DNA from: Phoronis australis
Lineage: Eukaryota > Phoronida > Phoronidae
Length of the DNA stretch: 64,000 nt
Direction of reading: 5' to 3'
Assembly (NCBI GenBank): GCA_002633005.1
Contig: NMRA01000589.1
Span: 156,641 to 220,640 of the forward strand
Part shown: in pieces, positions 22,256 to 34,898 of the stretch
Layout: every line of letters starts with the position of its first letter
How positions within the stretch are numbered: position 1 is the first letter of the stretch
The notes under the pieces: model-generated
What the model saw: only the letters and a program-made list of their open reading frames with translations
Told to the model about the DNA's origin: nothing
Databases searched by the model: none
Position numbers and translations under genes: made by a program

Positions 22256-25200
22256 CTGAAACAATTTCAACAAAGTGAGTGAAATGTAGTAGATTATTAA
22301 TACCTCTTAATTCTGCTGCTGCCGCTGCCGCTGATGCTGCTGCTGCAGCTGCTGCTGCCGCTGCTGCTGCTGCTGTTACCACTGCAGTAATTAGGCAACG
22401 CATTTAGCTTTGTCAAGAAAATCATGATTTTGTGATTAGTTATCAAAAATTTTAGATAGCTATCTGGACTTTTCAGTTGCTTTAATTTTGAATATATCCA
22501 CCATCTCCCTCAATTTGTAACATGATTGTCGTCTGATACACACATACACCTGAGTACACGTAATTTCATAATACATACCTGTAACGTTACTATACAATAC
22601 TACCGTGACCAAGACCTGAGTATTAGACAAATAATCAAATGGCTGCATTGATAATTCCACAATACAAAGGTTACGGGCATTAAAAATACTATGCTTGTTT
22701 TTCAATCTGACCTCAAACCAATCTAGTTCAAAAAACTTATTCTGAGCTGAAGCTGTTCATTGTATGGGAGATCAAGTGTTCAAAGTAACAAGAATTAAAT
22801 AGTTTCTGAATTTTTGATGATGCACTGGTAAAATGGCCGCCAAAGTTGAATGAACTTCACTTCTTTATAAATTGCCAGTAATTAACACAATATACGTAAT
22901 GTCTCTAGTTTATAGTAACTCTTTTTGTGTTCTAAATGGTGGAAATGAAGGAACTGCTTTTTAGAAATGAAGGAACGTAAACACTATTCAGTCACTGAGG
23001 CTGCCGAACAGCTGTCGTTTTACGTCGATTGCATGATATATTAGATTTCATCAGATATGTGAACACATTTGACATCGATTCGCCAATAAAATCAACTATC
23101 TGAATTGTGAACTAATAATGAACACAAGTGAGACGAGACAACTGTCATTTTCGAATCATTAAATAATAGTATTTTGAGACCACATATGTTGATTACCAGA
23201 CAATCGGTTTTACTGCCGGAAACGCACTTTTACAAATTTAGAAGGGGGTAGACTTCTTGAAGTTCTTAGTCGTGATCACAGTTATAAGACAACAAAACCA
23301 ATACTAAATCTAGTCTTGAAGACTGTTTGTCCTATTAAACTTGTTTAAATGATATAAAGTTAGAGTTTGCCAATTATGATGTTTTAAAACTTAACATGGC
23401 GTAAGAAACGTCGATTAAATAGGAGATGTTGGACATAATATTGACGATAACACGTGCAGTTTTTATCGATAGTTTAACGTTAAGCGGATATTTCCTATTG
23501 ACCAGAGATTTAAATGATGATTTGGATTAAAGGTCATTATCTCGGGTAGTAAACCTCGTGATTTGAAATTCCACCGAACGAGTGACCGCCTCTCAGGATA
23601 TTAGTGTAGATAAAACAAACATTATAAACAAGATTTTATTCTGGTGAGCGATTTCGAAGTGATATGAAATCAGTATACATGACGCAACGGTGTTTTATTT
23701 ATATACCGAGTCTTTTGTGAATTGAGGTATAGGGTTCTAGCGCGAACAAAATTTAGGACACGATTCTGGTCTGACATCAGTTTCTTTGAAATTCTTCATG
23801 AAAGCTCAACTTTTGTGGCTGCAGGATCACATTGGTGTAGCAGAATGCCATTCTTGGAACACTTATCCTTTGCAAAATGAAATGGTTTTGACTTGGCAGT
23901 TTGCAAAAAAATGAAGATGTGTATTAGTAATTTTAAATGTTAAAAAGATTTTTAAAAAATTACAGCAAACAATAGGGCCTACAAGGACGTGAAATGTAAT
24001 TAGAAAGACTTGAACGGCAGGCTTGCCCGTGATTAACCTCAAACATCAGCCACAATGAGAAGGCAAAATTAATCCAACTGCCCTGTATAGAACATGCATA
24101 AGCCAGATTAAAACTCTGCGTTACTCACGTGTTCAACGGCTGGTATTCCACAACGTCCGTTTTATTGGATGTCCAAGCCCCTGGAGCGCCAACTGCCGGT
24201 AATCCTTCAAAGCTCCCCTGTCCCCCTTCACATCCGTACCAGTCAAACTTAGTGACGCCCTTTCTCCACGAGTCGTATTTGTTGTAATGCGGTGTAGTGC
24301 CCAAGCTTTCGTATTGGATTGCTATTGACCCGTCTTTTCTCACGTTGTTATTTTGATCACCGTCTGAAAATCACAGTGAAGTCCGTTTTACATAGCCAGA
24401 GGCAAAGCATACGAATACAAGAAAACCCAGTTGACCATGCAAAAGACGTGAATACGCCGCAAATACTGGTGAAGGCTTATTGACAAACAACTTTCATTAC
24501 TGCCTTCACGATTCATGTCGAAACATGATGTTGGCGGAACGTTCTAGTTTTTTAAATGTGGTTATCAGTCATTATGTACATTAATTGGCACTAAGCCTAG
24601 AAAGGGTTAGAAAGAATTATCTATGGAACGGCGTCAAAAATATGACATAATTATGTATCAACATATACAACAAAGAATACACATATTTACATATACTCGG
24701 CTGTCTACTGGTTCACCATTTTGCGTCCATCAAGCAGGTGAGATAATGCCGTTTTAGTGTTGGTCACATGTGTTGGGGATTTGGTAAACGACGTACTCAT
24801 TCACGGTGTATTCCGATGATTTTATTCATTCACGTTTCCAGTAGCATCTCACCAAAAGAAGCGTGTTTCAGACAAGATGAAAAAAGTGCGATAAATACAA
24901 CTTTAAGGTGTGGATTTTCCAAAGATCACAGAAATAGCACCTTTATCAATACTAATAAAGCTTTTGAGAATTAGTATACGATATCAGCATATCATGAATA
25001 TCTGTAACCCCGATTTCAATGTGTCATCCAATATGACGGACATTAGTTTTGGGATACGTCAAAAAGCAGTGCTGTAGTGGGGCGTAGGCGCACGTAGGTG
25101 CACTCAACCACCCTTTGGCATTTGAACGTAGCGCCTACGCACCGTAAGTTACGTTCAGCGGTCAAGGTGGTACGGTGGGCTTTGAGCGCTTACTTACCTC

Positions 25201-28200
25201 TTATTTTACCACTACAGCACTGTCAAAACGATAATGACGCCTAATGCCTTTGGGGTGCCTCAGAGCCTCAGGAGATAGGAAAAAAACAGAATCTTACCAG
25301 GACAGAAAAAAATTAAATAAATTACTCACAATCAGTATTTGTACTAAGTCCCCCTCTGATGAATAAGTCTTGGCCGGGTACGGTCACCTTTTTAATGAAC
25401 AGAACAGTCCTCAGCCACATGGCAGGCAGTGGCAAGAGGGGAATTGATGACGAAACTGTGTCTGCAAAAGAAAAAGACAACAAATGCTAATCGGACACAT
25501 TTAACTTGACAGAGTCTCGATCAAAAATCGAGCACTTCTGGGAACCTAAATCATGATGGTCACTGTATAACTGAAATATTGGCCCCATGTGTGCTGTATG
25601 CAGCTCACTAATTCAGAGACAAGTACATTATGTTTTGGCGAAAAAGTTCACAAATGTCTATTTGAAAGTCGACCAACACCTGTACACGTAAATCGGTTAG
25701 TTGACAATGGACACGACCAAGCTTTATAGACACCACAAAACTGGTTACAAGATTTTTCATATTTTAAGAGATAATCCGATCACTGCGACGGAGCGATTTA
25801 AACCAACAAAGTTATAACTATTATAGCTAAAACTAGAGAGTGCGGCTTCTGGTATTTTGTTAAAAATTTAGGTAAAAACGCATTAGAGTTCTCATTCACA
25901 ACAAAGTTATCAACTTCAAAGGGAAACAATATATTTGAGTTGACTTGTCAATCAATTTGAAGAACAGCTGGATCTAGTCATTGGTTTTAACACCTTCTCA
26001 TTTGAAATGAGCTTTTCTCAAATAAATGAGCTTCGAAAAAAGGACTTAAGTTGAATACTTAATAAGGTATTTCCCAGACAATGCCACACTTGCAAATTCA
26101 TTAACCGGTCTATCCTATACATATATATAGGGTATACCACTAGCGTCATTCGTTTGAGTGGTCTATTCTATATATGTATAGGATAGACCGGTTAATGAAT
26201 TTGCAAGTGTGGCATTGTCTGGGAAATACCTTATTAAGTATTCAACTTAAGTCCTTTTTTCGAAGCTCATTTATTTGAGAAAAGCTCATTTCAAATGAGA
26301 TGTTTTTTACTTAAATTGAATAATAAACACTAGCGCTGCAAAAGCGCAAGTAGCCACTACGCTAACATTATAATTAGTTAGCCCCACTTGCAGGGCGTCA
26401 CACCCTGTGTGATCTACTGTACTCTCCCCAAGAATGACCCCTTCGAGCTTGACCAACACCCCACTGACTACTTCTCGAACATGAAGGTAAATAAAACCGT
26501 AATACGCAACCTAGTTTACTCGAAATAAAACAGAGCCTACGGTCAATTATCGTGTATACTGTCTGCACCGAAGCTACCTTAGAATTTTAGGAAATGTCGC
26601 AATATCACCAGAGTTCTATTCACTGGCCTCCCTTATTTGGGAAATTTGTGGAGATTGGAGATTCGTGACTTTTGGTTAGTAAGAAATTCTTAAGACTGAC
26701 AACCAGATTGCACGGTGGTCATTTGGTATAAAAACAAACAAAACCTGGGGGACACTAGTGGTCGATCTTAAAAAATACAGCCCTCATGTACGCCAACTAA
26801 ACCAGGCACTTATCATGTTTTCATTCGCACCAATAGTAAACCGTGCTAAAGATTCTCAGCATTATGGAGTGTTGGAATAACTTACACCAGACAAGTTATA
26901 TTTGTGTTGAATCAGTTCCAGGGTAAATAATGTAAACATTTCAATAAGTAACACGTACCCAGCAATATAGATTTCATTTTGTGCCAATTCCATTTGTGCT
27001 GCGATTCCGCGGAATCGTTAGCATGGGTGGTTCAAGATGAAGAAAACATGATCATTGGAATCCACAGATTTATGTTAGTGTATTTTTAGAAGGCGTTCAG
27101 CTTAAGGGACATGGTTTTTCCATCCTCATTCTGAAAACTTTCTTCCTTGTTTCGATTAAAAACAAATTTTAATAACAACTAAATAAGTCAATTTATTCTT
27201 AGTTTTTGATAAAGCCCAAAACGTTTAGAAATAACCCAATAAAGATTAGAAAATCATTTTTATTTCAAATTTATGATGAAAAATTGGCGGCCTCAGCTGG
27301 ACGGCCCTGAACTTAAAAGTGACCCGAAAAAATCACACAACAGCGGTAATTTCATAAATGATGTGTTTCAATTTCAATGATAATGTTGATTGATGAGATC
27401 AATTTTACGTTGCAAAGTTGACCAGGACAGGTCAACCACAATAACTCACCGACATCGACCACGTCAATGACCTCTTCTACCTCTTGACACGGCTCTAACA
27501 TGATATCTTTGACCCCTGTTTCGTCCAGACTGGTCACTGAATTGCTCGTCTCTTCTGACCGCGTAAGGTCACTCTCGTAGTCTGCGTCATGACGTGTATA
27601 GTCAACATCGTCAAGTCTAACGTGAGTGGCCGGGCCGTGCCAGTGGGATTTGTCCAACTCGATTTCGTGGTGTTGTCGAACGGATTCGAGTTTAATAATG
27701 TTTATTATAAGTTCAGACCTGGAATGAGTAAATGTGACTACAATTAACATTCACGGACTACTTGTCACGACAATGACGACGATAGCGTGAAAGATGAGGA
27801 GGTTTACCGTTTTAATGACAGCGATGATGGTGATGTTGATTGCGACTAAGATGATGATAAGATTTTGATGACGATACCGTATACTATGCAATTCAGCTCG
27901 CACGGCTAATTTGTGGAGCTGCGCCTAAGTGCGGATCTTAGGCGCGTGTGCCTATATGCAGGGCATTTGAGTAGGAATCAAGTGCTATTTCAACGACGAT
28001 TAAGGCTAAAGGTTTTCTTAAAAATATAGCTGTGTTGTATATTTTTAGTTTTTAACCATTACTCTAACCTCTTTAATCTTCTCAGAGTATACATGACGTC
28101 ACAGACGTTGTGTGAAATGAAATGGTTCGGCAGTGTTTTTTTTTAAATGAAGATGTGCAGTGTCGTGGAGCATCAAATAGACCTAATTGTAGAACATAAG

Positions 28201-29240
28201 CACGTGCACCCATATGCGGGACCTTTGATCGAAAAAATCAAGCGGAAAACCCGCATATAGTAGGCATATGTGCTTATTTGAGGGCTCATACCGTAATAAC
28301 TAGGGCTACGATAGTACTGATGACAACGACTATGATGACGAAGACGATGATAGTGAAGATGATGACGATTATGATGACGACGCGGCAGTGACTATGAGGG
28401 CAATCATGGCCATGATGCAGGTGGATAATGAAGACGATGATGAGGAATTTCGATGTTGGTGACAACGACAATGATGAAGACAATTGTGTCACTAGTGACG
28501 ACGACAATTTTGATGATAATGATAGAGTGACGGTGACTGTGATAATAGTGATAATGTTGTTGATGGCCGGTGATGACTGGGTTGTTGAATTCTTCCTTTT
28601 GGAACACAACTGAAACTTATTCTACCGGTATCCCTGACCGCATATCGAACTGAGAAACCAGACGGTTGGTTTCTGGCTCGATTATTTTTTCAATGTCATA
28701 TACAAGGTCATTGTCCCAGACGTGAAGAGCTTCGAGCTTGGGGGGTATTTATGATGTAAACAGCGCGACAAATACTGTTGAGTTGCGTGAAATTTGGATT
28801 CACTTATTGATTTCATGCCTTTATATTGAGCTATTGGATGCAGGTCAGCTTTGTAGGTGACAATTTAATCCTACATGAATGGCTACCTATTTGCTTTCTA
28901 GGCATGGGGTTTTCAATTAAAATGGCTTTGCATTATGACAACAAACGGAAGACAAGGCAAAAAGTACATTAGTGGAAAACATTGAATAGCGGCAGCTACA
29001 ATAATGACAATCCTCTTCGCGAGTGTCCTCGAACGTTTTTTGAGGTCACGTCTCAGTTACACGGCTGAAACGATAAATGCTGAGTATATAATCTGCACTG
29101 TGTTAAAACTAAGCGTAAATCAAAAGAACTCACATAAAGGTGTATTTGGTAACAGGTTCTTCAGTCGTATCTTCGGTGGATATCGGAGTGTTTGTATGTT
29201 GGACATTATAGGCTACGCCGGGAACTCCGGGAAAGTCCAT
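22009..29240 (-). CDS. five-exon gene with a C-terminal domain of alpha-amylase-associated type
   Basis: Five exons (29240-29134, 27718-27450, 25461-25330, 24363-24129, 22255-22009) join with matching phases (2, 1, 1, 2) to 329 residues and a stop. Residues ~1-125 are acidic and low in complexity. Residues ~138-329 form one domain with [44 protein letters not shown] and ARCGYMNVF blocks and five or six cysteines. From memory these blocks match the accessory domain of alpha-amylase-like proteins of amphioxus and echinoderms, so binding or handling of a polysaccharide is inferred. No GH13 catalytic barrel is visible. No signal peptide is seen, so the first exon may not be the true start. Confidence 0.7.
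22312..22376. repeat. imperfect (CTG)n microsatellite
   Basis: CTG/CCG units just upstream of the last exon of the amylase-domain gene, within its intron; produces a false poly-Ala frame. Confidence 0.9.
24129..24363 (-). CDS. exon 4 of the amylase-domain gene
   Basis: Acceptor GATTTTCAG, donor GTGAGT. Encodes the middle of the domain with [16 protein letters not shown] and [15 protein letters not shown] is a possible N-glycosylation site. Confidence 0.8.
25067..25222. mobile_element. 156-bp hAT-like MITE
   Basis: Ends CAGTGCTGTAGTGG and CCACTACAGCACTG are inverted repeats. Eight-base flanks TCAAAAAG and TCAAAACG look like an 8-bp target duplication with one change. CAG-type ends and 8-bp duplications are known of hAT elements. 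It lies in an intron of the amylase-domain gene. Confidence 0.75.
25330..25461 (-). CDS. exon 3 of the amylase-domain gene
   Basis: Acceptor CTTTTGCAG, donor GTGAGT. Encodes [22 protein letters not shown], split here only as a description of the domain start: a beta strand followed by GQDLFIRGG, the signature that opens the amylase-associated domain. Confidence 0.8.
25996..26300. mobile_element. 305-bp near-perfect foldback (long hairpin)
   Basis: Arms 25996-26140 and 26157-26300 are almost perfectly complementary around a 16-base loop. It lies in an intron of the amylase-domain gene, so the transcript could fold into a ~144-bp double-stranded stem. Confidence 0.9.
27450..27718 (-). CDS. exon 2 of the amylase-domain gene
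   Basis: Acceptor CTCATTCCAG, donor GTGAGT; phases fit both neighbours. Encodes about 90 acidic residues ([26 protein letters not shown]) with no recognised domain. An extended linker or stalk is likely. Confidence 0.65.
27770..27875. repeat. diverged GAT/GAC trinucleotide tract
   Basis: Degenerate GATGATGACGATG-type sequence in the first intron of the amylase-domain gene. Confidence 0.7.
28310..28570. repeat. diverged GAT/GAC trinucleotide tract
   Basis: Second and longer tract of ATGATGACGA-type repeats in the same intron; open frames across it are low-complexity artefacts. Confidence 0.75.
29134..29240 (-). CDS. exon 1 of the amylase-domain gene (start uncertain)
   Basis: ATG at 29240-29238, donor GTGAGT read on the minus strand, ends in phase 2. 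Encodes [14 protein letters not shown] and a Thr/Glu-rich stretch. An AG lies shortly upstream (CGTACACAG), so this could instead be an internal exon of a longer protein with a signal peptide further upstream. Confidence 0.45.
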
Positions 29241-31421
29241 AGTTGTTGTACCGGTCCTGTGTACGCAGTGCAAGTGTCGTTATTTCAGTATAGCGTAGCA
29301 GGACTGCCGTACTATACGTGACAATTGGGTCATGACGCCGGCACTAAACTATGTGTTTACTATTCCGGCCTTTCGTATTTTTTCAATTGCATGGGTTTGG
29401 TCTGGCATGCACCAAGCTGGTAGTGAACACGTGTTGATATTTTTACCAATTTTTGTTAGCGTGGCAGTGCAAGTTAACGACTGACTAGAAATAAAAGAAT
29501 GAGCGAGACGGAAACTAACCATATCCATCACAAACCTTCGCTACGCGGCAGTTACTATACACCATCCATCGAGTCCTTCTTCGATCTGAAATGTTTTGTA
29601 CCCTAAAATATTCTGTCCTTCGAACACATTGAAGGTTACCCATACGTCTGGTAAAATAAAAATTTGGAAATGTCGCATTTCAATTACCGGTATCATGTCC
29701 CGACCTCCCGGCGCACACCCACAACTTTTACACTCGAGGGGTCAGGTGATAGGCATGAACGGTTATGTAATTTATCAATTAAGAACTTCAGAGACATTTT
29801 GTGTGTGTGATATTCTAGTTGACCATCCATCGCCGTTATATCGAGATCTATTAATTACTCTTAGCTATTGCATAACAACACTGAGATTTACATTGTTAGT
29901 GGCTTACAGCACGTATTTTTCTATAGCTGCACCCAATACTATGTTGTAATTAAAGCGACAATAGACCGCGTCACGGTCGAAAAAAACTAAATTTTGGTTT
30001 AGAGCACTTATCGCTATAAAATTGCGGCAAGCCTCGGCTGGGCTCCTTACTTACATCTGGGAATCAGTTCCTAGCTTACATGAGAAGTGATTTTTGGTCC
30101 TGCAAAAGTCACAGTTTGTTATTCCTCGAGGCAATGCTCGGCGAATTAGATGACACGCCATGATAAGTAGAGCTGCCAGTTCCTTCCAAACTCGGAAATC
30201 ACACCTATTTTAACTAAAAACAGTTTGCGACCAATTTCATAACGGTCTAAACCACTTGTTGTGACAACCAGCTCTTCGTCAGCCATTCAAATAGGATTTG
30301 AAAATTAGCACGGAGTACTCAACACCACTTCCTCGGCAACCGCCTCAATCTTTCATTCCGGAACTATATTACGTCATCGGTTCCTTTGAAATCCTGTATT
30401 ACTTGGCGTGATCTGTGAGCTCTGCTAACTTTCAATCGAAGCAGTCTGCTCACCTCGTGTTTTTTTCTTCTGCACTGGCCCTTCGAGTTTATGTCTCCTT
30501 CACGGATACATGTATAGCGTCGGTTGTTCAATAGCAAGTATAAATTTGTTAAGCACTAGGTCAAATTCGATTTCGCGGTTGTGAATTGTCACGTACACGC
30601 AACCTATCCAAAAAGTTTGCTTTTGAACACAGTTTAACAACGTAACTATCTTAATATTTCACTTCGAGATGTTTACACTGCTCCCACCGACATTGTAGTT
30701 AGTAGATTTCGCAAAAATTCAATCACTTTTAACAAACACGTACATTTGCTTTTGCCGTGTAGGAAGTCATGTGTTCACCTACAACTGAAGCAATGAATAT
30801 GAAATTGCTCGGATTTCAAAATTTTAAAATATTTTTATTGGCAAACAGAAAAGAAAACGTGTCAAATAGATTTACTAAATAAGTAAGCATTAAAATAATA
30901 ACATAATAATCGCTTTCCCCGGTTAAGTATGATACAAAAGTTCAAGGTTTTCATTATAACGGTTGTGTTCCAAAAATACCCTATATGTCAATAGAAGCCG
31001 AATTGTTAACTGTATGTGTGAAATCCGATTGTGACTCAAGCATATGAAGAAATTCAACATAGCCATGCATTTTTGCCGTGCTAAATCTACCGTCAAAAAA
31101 CCGAGATGCCAAAAAATGGCCAAGAAGTGTGATTTTGACCATATTTTTATCTAAAAACACAAATTCAAGACTGCCCGGTGCAATAAAAGAGACTATCATC
31201 CAAATGTTCTTTCACCCTAAACTCTATAAATTCAAGTTAAATATGTCATTACTAATCACACTTTTGGCAAATTCCATTTGTCTGAAAGCTAAGTACCTGG
31301 ATTTGTGCCAAAAATTCAAGACTCAACAAGCATGTGCTCTCAAGTAGACAAGAGCACAGGCCAAATTTCTGGACACAGTTTACTAAAACAACTTCACGGA
31401 ACTACCGAAAACCATTTGTGG

Positions 31422-31611
31422 CAATCCCTTCCCATTTAGTCCACAAAACTGCCGTCAAACCGGACCCATCTCATTTTAATCATTTTGGGGGGAGCTAAAA
31501 GGGTCCGCACCGTGGTCTTAGATCATCCTTTGCAGAAGAGAGGTACAAAATTGTCATCTTATCGTAAACTTCGCAAAACATCCTGCACCAGTTTGAAGTG
31601 TCACAAATCTG
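31422..31611 (+). repeat. dispersed ~190-bp repeat, copy 1
   Basis: CAATCCCTTCCC...AGTCCACAAAACT...ATTTTAATCATTTTGGGGG...GTGGTCTTAGATCAT...CCTGCACCAGTT is shared with 59782-59970. It ends just before the LINE fragment. Confidence 0.8.
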
Positions 31612-31689
31612 TTTAAACAAACTGCTACATCGATGGCAATGTTTAAAAATAAACGTGTTTATGCTAAATGACAGAGTAAACAACCCCCT

Positions 31690-32480
31690 TGTTGGGACAA
31701 AGAATTTCAAACTTCAAAAAAACTTTATAAAATCACCTTTTGAATATTTTTCGGAGAGACTCTTCCCCTGGAAAATTGGCAGTATACAAAGAAAATAAGA
31801 AACAATTTCACATGTTATACAAAGAAAAAGAAAACGAGCTTCAAGCGAAGTTGCTGGAAAATATTCTGGATAGAAAAAATAATCCAAAGCAATTCTGGCC
31901 TCTGGTAAAATCAAATTTTAATAGTAGTCTGGAGGAAACTCCAGAACGGTGGTACATGTATTTTAATTTGTTGCTCAATGAACGGATAGAACCGAGCGAC
32001 ACTGTCAAATGCGGTCGTAAGACAACAAGAAAATCATGACAATTACTGTGATGCTTGTGACGAAAATTTACCCAGTGATATGAACACTTGTTTCTCATGT
32101 GAGGAAATTGACTGCGCTATAATGGATCTAGCAAACGGCAAAGCAGCCGGCATTGACCACGTTGTATTTGAGATGTTGAAGAGTACGAGGGTAGCTATTG
32201 TTCCTGTATTGGAACTGCTTTTCAATGGAATTCTCGCTACAGGTCACTACACACAATAATTGTTCCTATGTTAAAACAGGGTGACACCGAAGATGAGAAC
32301 AATTATAGGGGTATCTCATTGTTGTCAGCAGTAGGAAAGCTATTCACCAAACTTTTGAACAACCGGCTTAGCACCTGGGCTGAGGCAAATGGCGAACTTC
32401 GTGAATCACAGGCGGGATTCCGCAAGGGCTACTGCACACAGGACCAAATGTTTACGCTCCAGGCCATGTTGTTAGTATGT
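31690..32480 (+). pseudogene. degenerate LINE reverse transcriptase fragment
   Basis: Blocks EIDCAIMDLANGKAAGIDH, then after a frameshift near 32250 NYRGISLLSAVGKLFTKLL, LRESQAGFRKGYCTQDQ, match the N-terminal part of non-LTR retrotransposon reverse transcriptase. The catalytic YxDD region is missing and the frame is broken, so it is a dead, truncated copy. The clade cannot be fixed by eye. Confidence 0.8.
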
Positions 32481-33639
32481 TTTGAACTGCACTCAGTGTT
32501 CATTTATATGATTAGGTACGACGGTAAGCTATTTCACAGCACAAATGACGATGAGAAAAATTGAGTTTGCGCCCTTAGACAAAGTTAAATTTTGTTGATG
32601 GCCGCTGGTCTTAAGTTCAGCCTTGGCTTGCCGGCGAGGTCACGTGTAATGTCACTCATATATTTTATCATTAACCTTTATTAATTCACATCACAACATA
32701 GTATAGTTGAAAAACATCATGAAAGTGAATTTAAAATGTTTTTTTTTATTTTCAATTTCACCAAATCTTAAGGTCATCTGCAGTCGCTTGTGTCCCGCAA
32801 GCCTGTTCGTTCCACGTAAACCGTTGATCCGCATTTAGGTTTCCCAAGCTCTTCGAAAAACCATGTTGCAGCTTTCATTAGCGACGTGGGACTAAAATCA
32901 AATAATGTACTTCTTGCTAAAATGGAGGACGATCGCAGTCTCCCGCGCCCTGGCATATCGCAACTTACCCATTGAGTGTCACACTTAAAGTAGTCACTTA
33001 TGAATTCATGTTTGTACTCGTATAATACATGAAAACAAATGTAACAGCAGTTTTCAAAACAGTTAGTGGCGTACCTGATCAAGGTCCAAAATTTCTTTTT
33101 CCATATAGTTTGATTGAGTGGTATAGTTCTAATTTTACATCATGCGAATTCACATGAAATGACCTAAAAGTTACAACTATCAACCACCTGTAATCAAATC
33201 AAATGACGTTCCAGCAGCCAGGCTCTGTAATCTTATCACCATTGTTACGTGTACCATCTATATCGAAATAACTTTTAAGCATTCATTTCATAGATTCCTA
33301 GAGATAAAATAACCGCTTAACACATGCTTTGGTCAAGTCACGTGGATATCAACTCCGTGTCGCACGCGTCGCATAATACCGCGAGTAGCCTGGTTTTGAA
33401 GGAAAACATTACGATCTAATTGTTTGGACTGGGGATCAAAGCGGCAAAAACACAATTTGGTATTAAATGGCATGAACTTAATTCAGAGTAATTAGAAGGC
33501 CAAATCGTTTTTACTGCCGAAAAACGCATTTTAGGTGAGATTGCTTTTTGGGTGCCATAGACGTTTTGAAATTATTAGCCCAAAGCTGTAAGTCAAAAAA
33601 ATCAGTTGCGTCCTTGTATTTTTTTTCAAATCGGGTGCT

Positions 33640-33770
33640 GGGGGGTTGGGAGGCATAGCCCCCACTTTTTTTTAGTGCTGCGCTGTCCATGATCTATGAG
33701 TGGTGCACCACAGGGGGGCTGAAGGGGGGCTATAGCACCCACTTTTTAAGTGCTGCGCAGCCCATGTAAC
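33640..33770. repeat. short tandem duplication around CCCACTTTTT...GTGCTGCGC
   Basis: Two units of ~80 bp, each with GGGGGNTATAGCNCCCACTTTTT-like sequence followed by AGTGCTGCGC and CCCATG-like sequence. No coding capacity. Confidence 0.55.
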
Positions 33771-34898
33771 AGGAATAATTTTTGGACATTTCGTGCCGCG
33801 AAATGCGTTTTCGAGTAAAACTCACGTGAATAGGTGCTGGTATCAGATAATCCATACTCAGTGTTGCACTATTAAACCCATAGTACCTGATAACTGCAGG
33901 ACGAAACCATGTCAGAATTCAACACATTTTCCATACGAACAAGACAAAAGTATGTTTATTTGCAATACACTATATTCTACAAAACAATTACCGGCCTGAC
34001 TATGAAAACTTAAATCATGACTAAAATGCCTGTTCACTCTGAACGCCACTTTCGTCGTCATACCGACAATTTCCTACGCTCTACCCACCTCCCCTTTTTA
34101 TTGGCTTCCAAGTATTATAAAGCCCTATGACTATCATGTGGCGCATTGCCGGCAGATCCTTGGCGACGGCTTGGCAGGCCACAGAACTCTCGGACGTACA
34201 ATCACAAACGCATTGATTCGTAATGAGAAGGTGATCCCGAAGACTGAAGTGTCAACGAAGGTGTGCAACAATGACTGGCGGGTCAGGTAGGTGATTTTTA
34301 TTCCTTCAGGCGAGACCGGAAGACCTACAAAGCACTTTTATTATACATAAATGTTCTCTATCAACAGTTTATCTTGTACTTTATCTCTCTAATAATTCTA
34401 ATTGGATGGCGTTGATGATATCTAAGAACTTCGATTCGATTTTCATAGGAGCTTATTTAGCTGTAAATATAAACAGTTTTATACTGGTTAAACTAGAAGC
34501 AAATTAAAAAAAGAGTTTCTTCCCTTTAAATATATATTTAATGCATTCGTTGATGCAAAAAAGTTTAAGTCAAAACTCATTTAAACGACTATATTCGAAA
34601 GCAAACTTTGCTGCACTGCTTGAAAAGAGCAAAAATTCGCTTGTCCATGGTGACAATAAATTTTAGTGATTAAGACTCAAAAGGGTTGTTTTCAACTTTG
34701 GTTACACTTTTGTGGTAACTGCACATGCGTGAAATTAGTCTCATGTACCCATATTCAAAAATAAGTTTTTTCTAAAAATTATATTAACTGAAGTACTTAA
34801 CATGTACCTATGACAAAGTTGGCCAATTTTGTTTACGCTGTTAATGGTCGTTAATATACATGTACGTTAACATAGACCATTACGTCACGGATAACACG

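Noticed and set aside
22221-22403. Minus-strand poly-Ala frame
   Set aside because: Imperfect CTG microsatellite next to a real exon.
28286-28609. Frames in the GAT/GAC tract
   Set aside because: Low-complexity sequence in an intron; no domain.
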